7,011 nt of DNA from an uncultured Oscillospiraceae bacterium (lineage in GTDB: Bacteria > Bacillota > Clostridia > Oscillospirales > Ruminococcaceae), in the NCBI GenBank assembly GCA_934446355.1, contig CAKSEC010000029.1, positions 1 through 7,011 on the forward strand. The letters run 5' to 3'. Under the pieces are notes generated by a model. That model saw only the letters and a list, made by a program, of their open reading frames with translations, made no database searches and was not told where the DNA came from. Below, one piece after another: positions 1 through 5,314 of this stretch; the stretch's first letter is position 1, and every line of letters begins with the position of its first letter. Both the position numbers and the translations under genes were made by a program.

Positions 1-132
1 ATTAACGGAACTTTTGCCGCCCTTTTGCGTAGTAACTCCGATATTGTAAGGCGGGTCGGTGAGCACTAAGTCCACCGAGCCGTCCGGTATCTGCTCCATA
101 AGTTCAAGGCAGTCGCCCTGCATTAAATTCAT
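1..132 (-). CDS. DNA methyltransferase, N-terminal 44 residues (left copy, partial)
   Basis: The frame runs off the window edge, so only the amino end is visible. It has the phage-type N6-adenine/N4-cytosine methyltransferase opening: GDCLELM at residues 6-12 followed by the catalytic motif IV in LVLTDPPYNIG (D26-P27-P28-Y29). A catalytic motif this close to the amino end is typical of the beta-class order, where the target-recognition and AdoMet-binding parts follow; these would lie outside. The start is supported by an AAGGAAG ribosome site about 7 bases upstream. It differs from the right-hand copy at residues 2, 13, 14 and 43 (N/K, E/K, Q/R, V/I). Role in a phage is probably modification against host restriction (inference); target sequence cannot be read from this fragment. 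Confidence 0.85.
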   Translation of the reverse strand, partial: MNLMQGDCLELMEQIPDGSVDLVLTDPPYNIGVTTQKGGKSSVN

Positions 133-155
133 GCGTTCACTTCCTTTTCAGGCAT

Positions 156-180
156 AAAAACAGCGCCCCGTCGGAGCGCT
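156..180 (-). terminator. Intrinsic terminator 2 of the left cassette
   Basis: Read on the minus strand, AGCGCTCC-GAC-GGGGCGCT forms an 8-bp stem (one T-G pair) with a 3-base loop, followed by G and five T. It lies just upstream of the methyltransferase ribosome site, so it should insulate that gene from the cassette or act as an attenuator. The same element is at 6832-6855. Confidence 0.8.
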
Positions 181-197
181 TGGTTATTGGAATGGGA

Positions 198-224
198 AAG
201 CAAAACCGCCTTTTTACGGGCGGT
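198..224 (-). terminator. Intrinsic terminator 1 of the left cassette
   Basis: Minus-strand ACCGCC and GGCGGT form a 6-bp stem around an 8-base loop and are followed by TTTGCTTT. The stop codon of the 42-aa ORF lies in the loop. A ribosome finishing that ORF would cover the 5' arm, so termination here may depend on whether the ORF is being translated (inference). Confidence 0.7.
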
Positions 225-342
225 CTTTTTCTATGCCGAGTTCAATCAGTGTTTTCCTGATTTCTTCTTTCTGCTCATCGCTAAGGTCGATGTGCGGCGG
301 TGTATAAAGTTCATCAAGAATCAAATTATCACGATCGTCCAT
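214..342 (-). CDS. 42-aa acidic protein downstream of the JAMM-domain head protein
   Basis: I do not recognise a family. It starts with ATG after a good AAGGAGAT ribosome site that overlaps the TGA of the preceding head protein gene, so translation is probably coupled. The product is small and acidic (13 Asp/Glu against 6 Lys/Arg) with a predicted helix over residues 19-37 and no membrane segment. Its last residues (EKDRP) are encoded by the inverted-repeat flank and resemble the KTDRP end of the otherwise unrelated 58-aa ORF at the right end. A perfect consensus promoter lies about 110 bases upstream inside the head protein gene. Position and size suit an immunity or accessory protein for the upstream enzyme domain, but that is inference from context only. 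Confidence 0.65.
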   Translation of the reverse strand: MDDRDNLILDELYTPPHIDLSDEQKEEIRKTLIELGIEKDRP

Positions 343-346
343 GAAA

Positions 347-1825
347 TCACATCTCCTTTACGGTAAACGCTTTAAGCTCCTTGCCTTTGGCATAAACGGC
401 GTCAAGAGCCTTGTCGGCAGCGTATTCCTTGTTCCCTGTCATGCCTTCGTAATAATTATATACTTGATTATACAATTTGTCAAGGGCTTTGCCTATGGTT
501 TCGTCATGTGCTATATTCTCAATGACATAAACCTTGCCATTATGACCCGCGATAACGCTTTTTTCGATTGATTTATATACGATTTTCTCGGTTTTGTAAT
601 CGTATCCTATCGCAAGCCTGATGTCTGAATACGACGGTCTGGAACCGCCAGGGTGATTATGCAAAGCAATCAGCCCTCCGTCATAATTCTCCAGGAACTT
701 ATCGCACTCCGGCGAATGTGCCACTCCATAGGGAGTATCAGAATCGTTTATAATGAATTTTCTCGCTCCAGTTCTATTGTCTATATATGCGAGGTCCTCA
801 AAGGAAGTACCGTCCCTGTGATTCATGATCGAGATGGCTTCGTTCTTTACGCTGGTATCAACAACATGGTTTTTGCCTATGCCGCTGTACTTTTCTGTAT
901 ATTCCTTGGTGTTGATTGCCTGAACATTCAGAGAGTGCTCGCCTTTGCCTGCCGTTTTAGCTTTTTCAATTTCGCTTTCATGCGCAGCAAAATCGGATTC
1001 ACTCTGTTTCTGCTTCACGCTCCCATAAGTCCCGACCCTATCCGCCCGATACTTAAGCCCGTTGCTGCCGCAGTAGGATTTGAGCGCCTTGTTCTGCTCA
1101 GTGACCCGCTGCCGGACCTGCTTTGCGCCCTCGGTATCGCCCGCAGCTTCGAGCATATCCGCTTCCGTTTTGGACTTCCGCACCCTGCGTTCAAGTTCCC
1201 GCTGCCGGCAGACCTTATCGTACAGCGCTTTATCTTCCTCGTCGTCATACTCAACGGCAGACTTCCTGAAAAGCCCGTCGGACACGCCCCTCGGTCTATG
1301 CCCGCAGTTTATCCCGAACAGCCCGTCAGGCTCGCCGAAGCTCGTCTGCGACAGCGGAATCACCTTGTGCTTCCTGCCGTTGATGTCGGTTATCTCGGTA
1401 GTCTTGCCGGAGCGAGAAATCAGCTTTCCCTGCCACGGCCGGCATTTCGGACGGCTTCCGGGGTGACTGCTCACCTCAAACACGTCCTGCCCCAGACTGT
1501 CCATAGTCGAGAACTGCGCTTCCAGAGCCGTATTCTTGACCGTCGCACGAATATCCATGTTAACGTAAGCTTCCGGCGACCACTCCCGACCGGACTTGTC
1601 CACAAAGGCGGGAATACCTTTCTGCGCCATCTCGTGTATCGTCGTGCGGACGGCCTTTGTGCGGCTCTCTGCACCGAAAACGACCGAAGCCGTGTTGCTG
1701 TTCAGAATATTCAGCACGCCCTGCTTGTTCACTATCTCGGACTGCGCTCTGCGCTGTTCTGCCGTCCACTTCTCGGCTACCGTATTCACCGCCCGCACGT
1801 ATGTACTTTCCGCCTTGTACTTCAT
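347..1825 (-). CDS. Phage minor head protein (minor capsid protein 2 type) with C-terminal JAMM/JAB-like domain
   Basis: Residues about 1-190 look like the central and C-terminal part of phage minor capsid protein 2, which binds near the portal and is packaged in the head. The signature includes a VNMDIRATV stretch, EVSSHPGSRPKCRPWQG (about 117-132) and LFGINCGHRPRGVSDGLF (about 169-186). Residues about 190-300 are charged and probably helical. Residues about 300-440 form an added domain with HNHPGGSRPSYSD at 389-401 and an upstream acidic candidate, E343, in SFEDLAYIDN. This matches the metal-binding pattern of JAMM/JAB peptidases (Glu, then HxH, Ser and Asp), although the HxH-to-Asp gap is 9 residues, one shorter than usual. 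Such domains on head proteins are thought to be injected effectors or processing enzymes (inference). The ORF lacks its own N-terminal domain, which is in the overlapping 1822-2211 frame. Length together with that part is about 620 residues. Confidence 0.8.
   Translation of the reverse strand: MKYKAESTYVRAVNTVAEKWTAEQRRAQSEIVNKQGVLNILNSNTASVVFGAESRTKAVRTTIHEMAQKGIPAFVDKSGREWSPEAYVNMDIRATVKNTALEAQFSTMDSLGQDVFEVSSHPGSRPKCRPWQGKLISRSGKTTEITDINGRKHKVIPLSQTSFGEPDGLFGINCGHRPRGVSDGLFRKSAVEYDDEEDKALYDKVCRQRELERRVRKSKTEADMLEAAGDTEGAKQVRQRVTEQNKALKSYCGSNGLKYRADRVGTYGSVKQKQSESDFAAHESEIEKAKTAGKGEHSLNVQAINTKEYTEKYSGIGKNHVVDTSVKNEAISIMNHRDGTSFEDLAYIDNRTGARKFIINDSDTPYGVAHSPECDKFLENYDGGLIALHNHPGGSRPSYSDIRLAIGYDYKTEKIVYKSIEKSVIAGHNGKVYVIENIAHDETIGKALDKLYNQVYNYYEGMTGNKEYAADKALDAVYAKGKELKAFTVKEM
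455..483 (-). promoter_or_regulatory. Perfect consensus sigma-70 promoter inside the JAMM-domain gene
   Basis: On the minus strand, TTGACA (483-478) and TATAAT (460-455) are separated by exactly 17 bases, all within codons for residues about 447-458 of the head protein. It points to the 42-aa ORF 113 bases downstream and has only the end of the head protein gene between. This would allow that small ORF to be expressed independently of the phage late genes. Confidence 0.7.
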
Positions 1826-2211
1826 GACGGTGTGACCTGATTGTACACGTCCTTAGCCTGATTCCGGTAGTGCTTCACGGCGTTTGCGGCGCTCTCGGCG
1901 AACCGCTGGTCGTGCCACATATCCTGAATACCGTCCTCGGCAAGCGTATCGTCTATCGCCTGCCGGACGGCTTCCGCTATGTCGGCGGGAATGCCTTTCG
2001 TGCCCGCTGCGATTATCCTGTGTGCGTCCTGTCGGAGAAGCCCGTGCTTTGCGAGCTGCTTTAACTGCCAGCGGCTGACCTCGTTCAGCTGGTGGTCGTC
2101 GTTCAGGGATATCTGTCGGGCTATCTGCACAAGCAGACGTTCCTCAACGCTCATGTATGCGTCGGCGATGGGAACGGCTAGGTTCAGGGCTTCGAGGGCG
2201 GTCAAAATCAT
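1822..2211 (-). pseudogene. N-terminal part of phage minor capsid protein 2, separated by a probable frameshift
   Basis: The frame encodes about 129 residues rich in helices, with a segment resembling the amino end of minor capsid protein 2 (VEERLLVQIARQISLND, then a WQLKQLAKHG stretch). Its TGA overlaps the ATG of the 347-1825 frame, and each part lacks what the other contains. Replacing the local GTCACACCGTCATG by a version with one extra A (GTCAACACC) would make a single continuous gene reading Q-V-N-T-V-M-K-Y through the junction. I therefore read this as one gene with a one-base deletion, which could be real decay or a sequencing error. A true overlapping two-gene arrangement with an ATGA junction is the alternative. 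The ATG at 2211 follows AAGGAAGTG; a GTG at 2214 is also in frame. The portal gene expected immediately upstream is absent. Confidence 0.65.
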
Positions 2212-2230
2212 CACTTCCTTAAAATAACTG

Positions 2231-2259
2231 TTGACAAACGCAAAAGCGTACGCTATAAT
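2231..2259 (+). promoter_or_regulatory. Promoter of the yefM-yoeB operon
   Basis: TTGACA at 2231-2236 and TATAAT at 2254-2259 are separated by 17 bases, a perfect consensus. Transcription would begin about 10 bases before the GGAGGT ribosome site at 2271-2276. The region also lies directly upstream of the divergent minor head gene, and no matching minus-strand promoter is visible. Confidence 0.85.
2245..2254. promoter_or_regulatory. Probable YefM operator palindrome
   Basis: AGCGTACGCT is a perfect 10-bp palindrome in the spacer that ends on the first base of the -10 box. Antitoxins of this family repress their own operon by binding palindromes at the promoter, usually with a toxin-dependent increase in affinity. 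Binding here would block RNA polymerase directly. The assignment is from position and symmetry. Confidence 0.5.
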
Positions 2260-2283
2260 ATAAGTGAACAGGAGGTGCTATCC

Positions 2284-2535
2284 ATGATAAATACCAACGT
2301 AACGAACTTTCGTAAGAACATTTACGCTATGCTCGAACAGACCATCAAGTATAACGAGCCGCTGAACATCAGCACTAAGAACGGAAACGCTATAATTATG
2401 AGCGAAGCAGAATACAAAAGCATTGTTGAAACGCTGTATCTCTCCTCTGACCCAAAGACAAAAAAGGAAATACTCGACGGAATGGCTGAACCCGTTTCAG
2501 AGGGTGTTGAATACGACCCGAACGAGGAGTGGTAA
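2284..2535 (+). CDS. yefM: Phd/YefM-family antitoxin
   Basis: The 83-residue product opens with MINTNVTNFRKN, the family's DNA-binding beta/helix start, and has the NISTKNGNAIIMSEAEY segment (about 28-44) followed by IVETLYLSSDP (about 47-57), all typical of YefM. The acidic, probably disordered C-terminus (about 68-83, ending DPNEEW) is the part that wraps and neutralises the toxin. ATG 2284 sits 7 bases after GGAGGT and is preferred over an in-frame GTG at 2275 that lies in the ribosome site itself. The stop is directly followed by the toxin ATG, the usual arrangement for coupled, antitoxin-first operons. The module is a plasmid- or prophage-stabilising or phage-exclusion type cargo. Confidence 0.93.
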   Translation: MINTNVTNFRKNIYAMLEQTIKYNEPLNISTKNGNAIIMSEAEYKSIVETLYLSSDPKTKKEILDGMAEPVSEGVEYDPNEEW

Positions 2536-2799
2536 ATGTATAGAATAGTCTTTTCAAAAACCGCAGCCAAACAGAGAGCACTTGTCAAACAAGCTGGACT
2601 TGAAAATAAGGTAAAAGCATTGCTTGACCTTATCGCCGAGGACCCGTTCCAAACCCCGCCGCCCTGCGAAAAGCTGATAGGCGACCTTGAAGGGCTGTTT
2701 TCCCGCCGTATAAACATCAAACACCGCCTTGTCTACCATGTAGTTGACGAGGAAAACGCAGTCCATATCGTGAGCATGTGGACGCACTACGAATACTGA
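2536..2799 (+). CDS. yoeB: YoeB-family mRNA-cleaving toxin (RelE superfamily)
   Basis: The 87-residue protein matches YoeB in length and in its active-site layout. Glu45 (PPPCEKL), Arg57-Arg58 in LFSRRI, Arg64 in KHRLVY and the final HYEY (His84, Tyr85) correspond to the residues that support ribosome-dependent mRNA cleavage in the Escherichia coli protein. It therefore appears intact and active. It is translated right after the antitoxin stop (TAAATG), with GAGGAG in the antitoxin's last codons as ribosome site. No clear terminator follows it, so transcription may run into the degenerate region and the small ORFs downstream. Confidence 0.93.
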   Translation: MYRIVFSKTAAKQRALVKQAGLENKVKALLDLIAEDPFQTPPPCEKLIGDLEGLFSRRINIKHRLVYHVVDEENAVHIVSMWTHYEY

Positions 2800-2800
2800 A

Positions 2801-3055
2801 ACAAACGCTGCCCTTACCGGCGGCAACACGACGTTGCGAAGCTGTCGCCAAAAGCTCAGCACTGACGCTGCGCAACCTAGCGACAGCGGCGCTTATTCGT
2901 TTTCTGCCCCGAAAAAATCCGCCATACCCCCGCCGCCCGCTTCCTTGGACATTCTCGTAAGTTCCTACCGTGCGGTGGCTCTTCGGGCTATCCCCAGGGA
3001 TAATGCCAAGAAAGAAGATGATCTGCTGGCGGATATTTTAGGAGGGAACCCGTGA
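2801..3055 (+). pseudogene. Degenerate region with an open frame that lacks a credible start
   Basis: From the YoeB stop to 3055 one frame is open, but it has no ATG and no ribosome site, only TTG or GTG codons. The end of the frame looks more gene-like (about the last 35 residues, charged, ending ILGGNP), and its TGA overlaps the GTG of the next ORF in the GTGA manner of coupled phage genes. I read it as the 3' remnant of a gene whose 5' part was lost when the toxin-antitoxin module or another rearrangement arrived. The 5' half holds a pair of interleaved inverted repeats. No family is recognised; the first half may be non-coding. Confidence 0.3.
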
Positions 3056-3198
3056 TATCTACCCTAATACTCCTCTACGCCCTGAACGGCGCAGGGACAA
3101 TACCACAGGGCTGCTTTATAGCGGCATGGGCGCTGGCTTCAGTCGAGGTTGTCATTAAGACAATCGCCGGACTGGCGAAGATGAATGATAAGAAATAA
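3052..3198 (+). CDS. 48-aa small hydrophobic protein
   Basis: A GTG start at 3052 lies 5 bases after AGGAGGG, a strong ribosome site, and overlaps the stop of the preceding frame. The product begins with a hydrophobic run (MISTLILLYAL), has a second one at about residues 19-40 and ends with a basic tail (KMNDKK), so it could have one or two membrane segments. It is followed within a few bases by a hairpin terminator, which supports it as a real transcription-unit end. No family is recognised. A holin-like role is conceivable from size and hydrophobicity, but the position before head-completion genes does not favour it. Confidence 0.5.
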   Translation: MISTLILLYALNGAGTIPQGCFIAAWALASVEVVIKTIAGLAKMNDKK

Positions 3199-3200
3199 TC

Positions 3201-3232
3201 AAGCACTATCCAGAAAAGCACAGTGCTTTTTT
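3201..3232 (+). terminator. Intrinsic terminator after the 48-aa ORF
   Basis: AAGCACT (3201-3207) and AGTGCTT (3222-3228) form a 7-bp stem, continuing into six T. A competing inner palindrome, AAAAGCAC-A-GTGCTTTT, occupies 3214-3230. Design resembles the terminator at 3526-3557. Confidence 0.65.
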
Positions 3233-3266
3233 ATTGCTGCAAAAACCGAAAGGATGTGTATAGTTC

Positions 3267-3508
3267 ATGGTATGGCATATAATCAAACGTTCGGAAAACG
3301 ATAGCTGCGTTGATATCGGATACATTTCGGCAAAAGCAAAGAATGCGACGGCCTTATAAGGTTTGACAAGGCAAGCCGTGAACTTAATGTTGTAAGGCTT
3401 TCCGAAAGTTCAGATAAATCTGATACCGACTGGCTCTTGCCGCACATCTTTACAGCGTTCCGCAGAAACGATGTAACGGACAATATTCGCACTATTGCGA
3501 TAGGATAA
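3267..3508 (+). pseudogene. Small phage protein gene with a one-base frameshift
   Basis: ATG 3267 opens a frame that ends after 30 codons at 3359, while the adjoining frame is open with gene-like content from about 3341 to the TAA at 3506-3508 (ending in a DNIRTIAIG stretch). Adding one A to the run near 3338-3340 (GCAAAG to GCAAAAG) would give one 80-residue protein that reads through the junction as AKAKECDGLIRFDKAS. The whole unit is bounded by two matched hairpin terminators, which fits a single small gene. The ribosome site is poor (AAAGG about 13 bases upstream). I do not recognise the family. It is either a decayed gene or an intact one with a sequencing error. Confidence 0.5.
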
Positions 3509-3525
3509 GACTTAATCGAATATAC

Positions 3526-3557
3526 AAGCGCTATGCAGCAATGCACAGCGCTTTTTT
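3526..3557 (+). terminator. Strong intrinsic terminator before the head-tail genes
   Basis: AAGCGCT and AGCGCTT (3526-3532 and 3547-3553) form a 7-bp stem, extended by TGCA/TGCA after one mismatch and closed by a GCAA tetraloop, then six T. It precedes the head-closure gene by about 25 bases, so that gene must rely on readthrough, anti-termination or a promoter I cannot see. Confidence 0.8.
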
Positions 3558-3580
3558 CATGCCCTGAAAGAGGTGATTCT

Positions 3581-3871
3581 ATCTGCTTTAACAAGAAACT
3601 TACCCTGCTCACGCTGCACTACCCGCCGGGCAGCGGTGAACCTGAGGTCGCTGAACGCTCGGAGGTCTGGGCTGACGTTTCTGAGCCGGGAACGGTGACG
3701 AAGCTTGAAGCGCTGGCTGTCGGCGTAGATATTTCGCTGACTGCCGTAATGTGGCGGCGGGAATACAAGGACTATACCCATGCAGATTATGGCGGCGTGC
3801 GGTACAAGGTGGCTTCAACAGGAGCGGCAGCGAACCCGCTGCATATCAAGTTGTCACTGGAAAGGGGCTAA
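3581..3871 (+). CDS. Head closure (head-tail joining) protein
   Basis: The C-terminal half (HADYGGVRYKVASTGAA, then PLHIKLSLERG) has the pattern of small head-closure/stopper proteins of the SPP1 gp16 type, which cap the portal channel and join head to tail. From ATC 3581 the protein is 96 residues, a normal length. The only in-frame ATG (3533) lies in the loop of the terminator and has no ribosome site. ATC 3581, in contrast, is 5 bases after GAGGTG. I therefore place the start at a non-standard AUC, or assume an ATG-to-ATC change. The stop is directly followed by the next ATG (TAAATG), and the gene begins a tight five-gene run. Confidence 0.7.
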   Translation: MCFNKKLTLLTLHYPPGSGEPEVAERSEVWADVSEPGTVTKLEALAVGVDISLTAVMWRREYKDYTHADYGGVRYKVASTGAAANPLHIKLSLERG

Positions 3872-4216
3872 ATGGACATCACGGACAGGATAGGGACGGC
3901 TCTCTGCGATATTCTGCCGGTGTACGGCTGCGCACCGGAGTTCGGCAGGAATGACGAGCCGGAAAAATACGCCGTGTACATTCTCACAGAAAGGTCTGCA
4001 GAATACGGCGATGGCACTGACAATACGACCGAGTATACGTGCCGGCTGTCGGTGTTCACGAAGTCGCTTGATCATGCGCTGTACAGGCGTATCAAATCAG
4101 CGATGAGGGCGGCGGGGTTCGCCTATTCAAACGGCGGACAGGTGGGAACGGACAGGCTGTTCCCGTACATCACGCACTATTACCTTGATTTTGTGGGAGT
4201 TGAGGACAATGGCTGA
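3872..4216 (+). CDS. Tail terminator/completion protein
   Basis: The 114-residue product has the features of small siphovirus tail-terminator proteins (SPP1 gp17/DUF3168-like): an N-terminal helix, a YAVYILTERS strand with YGDGTDN, a TCRLSVFTKS strand, a helix (LYRRIKSAMRAAGF) and a closing strand with HYYLDFVGVE. These proteins end tail-tube growth and bind the head connector. It starts immediately after the upstream stop and overlaps the next gene by 8 bases. The family call comes from pattern and position between head closure and gp10-like genes; the primary sequence alone is less decisive. Confidence 0.7.
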   Translation: MDITDRIGTALCDILPVYGCAPEFGRNDEPEKYAVYILTERSAEYGDGTDNTTEYTCRLSVFTKSLDHALYRRIKSAMRAAGFAYSNGGQVGTDRLFPYITHYYLDFVGVEDNG

Positions 4217-4703
4217 CGAAATATTCGACCTCGGCTTTTCGGGAATGCAGATGGAGCTTGACAAGCTTATCCTCGCTCTTGACCGTATGTCTGACGACGT
4301 GGACGCAAATGCGCTGCAGGCAATGGAAGAATCTGCGGAGATAATAGCGGCGGAGCAGAAACGGCTGCTTGCCGCTGCGCATTTCCGGAAGCCTACCGCC
4401 GATCTGGCGTCGCTTATCAAGGTACACAAGGCGAAAAACAGGCGGTATTATCACCTGCGGATAGGTTATGATTCCGAAGCCATACACGAGCACCCGGAAC
4501 TGTTGGTCATTGAGTTCGGCAGGCCGGGAAAATCGGCACGCAGGTCAAAAAAGACCGATTCCCTCGGCAGAAAAAAGGGAGATTTCCCGCCGGTCACACC
4601 GCATATACGGGCGGGATTAGATTTATCAAAGGACAAGGCAGCCGCAAATTTCCGTGATAAGATAACGGAAATAGTGCGGCGCGGATGGGAAAATGGAGGA
4701 TAA
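4209..4703 (+). CDS. HK97 gp10-like tail completion/minor capsid protein
   Basis: From ATG 4209 the protein has 164 residues. It begins with DLGFSGMQMELDKLILAL and a long helix containing AEIIAAEQKRLL, the usual start of HK97 gp10-family proteins that act at the head-tail junction. Where the family has a tail with tyrosine-rich strands, it has RRYYHLRIGYDSE and a VIEFGRPG segment, then basic residues. An in-frame ATG at 4185 would add 8 residues that overlap the preceding gene further; the 4209 start follows GAGGACA and overlaps the upstream stop, so it is preferred. Confidence 0.78.
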   Translation: MADEIFDLGFSGMQMELDKLILALDRMSDDVDANALQAMEESAEIIAAEQKRLLAAAHFRKPTADLASLIKVHKAKNRRYYHLRIGYDSEAIHEHPELLVIEFGRPGKSARRSKKTDSLGRKKGDFPPVTPHIRAGLDLSKDKAAANFRDKITEIVRRGWENGG

Positions 4704-4705
4704 TA

Positions 4706-5314
4706 ATGGGACGTTCCAGTATTAATGTAAAGCGGCTGACCATGTGGAAGCTACTCACGGACAGTATTACAGCAACGACCTACGATTCGGAGGCTTACAC
4801 CTTCGAGAACGAACTGAACAGCGCAAAGTATTCGCCCAAGGTGGAGACCGCTTCACAGTACGGCGACGGCGTTAAGGTCGAGGACTATGTAGCCAAGGAC
4901 GGCGGCGATATCGAGGCTACTATTAGGGGCTTCAAGCAGGGCGATTACGCCTTTCTGTTCGGCGAAAAGGAGACCGCAGACGGTACGTCCGTATCAGCTG
5001 CGGACGATATCGTGCCGTACAACTGCACGGCTTACATGACCGTCCGCCCTGACGGCAAGGTCAATCTGTACAAGTTCCCGAAGGTGAAATATATGCCGCA
5101 GGGCGAGGACAGCAAGCAGCAGGAGGGCAGCAGGATAGAGTACGGCACGGCGCAGCTTAAGGGTACATATTCGCCGCTGCTGTCGAATAATCATGACTGC
5201 TATAAGCGTCTGGGTGTAGACCCGAACACTGAATCGCAGTTCATCGAAAAGTGGTTCACAGAGGCTGGCTACTATACCGCAGGTACCTCTGACACAGACG
5301 CTACGGGCGGCTGA
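4706..5314 (+). CDS. Major tail (tail tube) protein
   Basis: The 202-residue product matches phi13-type siphovirus tail tube proteins in length, position and pattern: a short N-terminal strand (MWKLLTDS), a TYDSEAYTFENELNSAKYSP segment of the kind that packs tube subunits, then repeated beta-strand segments and a GTAQLKGTYSPLL region. Subunits stack as hexamer rings forming the tube through which DNA passes. ATG 4706 follows GGAGG at 5-6 bases; an in-frame ATG at 4685 lies inside the preceding gene and is not preferred. The TGA overlaps the chaperone ATG (TGATG). Confidence 0.85.
   Translation: MGRSSINVKRLTMWKLLTDSITATTYDSEAYTFENELNSAKYSPKVETASQYGDGVKVEDYVAKDGGDIEATIRGFKQGDYAFLFGEKETADGTSVSAADDIVPYNCTAYMTVRPDGKVNLYKFPKVKYMPQGEDSKQQEGSRIEYGTAQLKGTYSPLLSNNHDCYKRLGVDPNTESQFIEKWFTEAGYYTAGTSDTDATGG

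Larger units (their letters stand above)
1..232. repeat. Terminal inverted repeat, left arm
   Basis: This arm is the imperfect reverse complement of 6786-7011. By eye, 7-78 is identical over 72 bp and positions 1-187 carry about 9 mismatches (1, 6, 79, 92, 96, 118, 127, 149, 184). There is then a 7-base length difference around 187-198, and homology fades past 232 inside the small ORF. It covers the methyltransferase start, its ribosome site, both hairpin terminators and the last codons of the upstream small ORF. The outer limit is unknown because the window ends inside it. Confidence 0.95.

Noticed and set aside
653..1840. 395-codon open frame on the plus strand
   Set aside because: It lies antisense to the minor head protein gene, which shows clear family signatures on the minus strand. 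The plus frame has no recognisable domain, and it is explained by GC-rich codon structure of the real gene.
2554..2862. 102-codon minus-strand frame opposite yoeB
   Set aside because: It is the antisense shadow of an intact, well-supported toxin gene and has no family match.
2778..2960. Plus-strand frame overlapping the end of yoeB
   Set aside because: It starts inside the toxin gene, has no ribosome site and has a Pro/Arg-rich composition typical of an out-of-frame reading.
3363..3391. TTGACA at 3363 as a promoter
   Set aside because: No acceptable -10 box lies at 16-18 bases; the best candidate matches only three of six positions.
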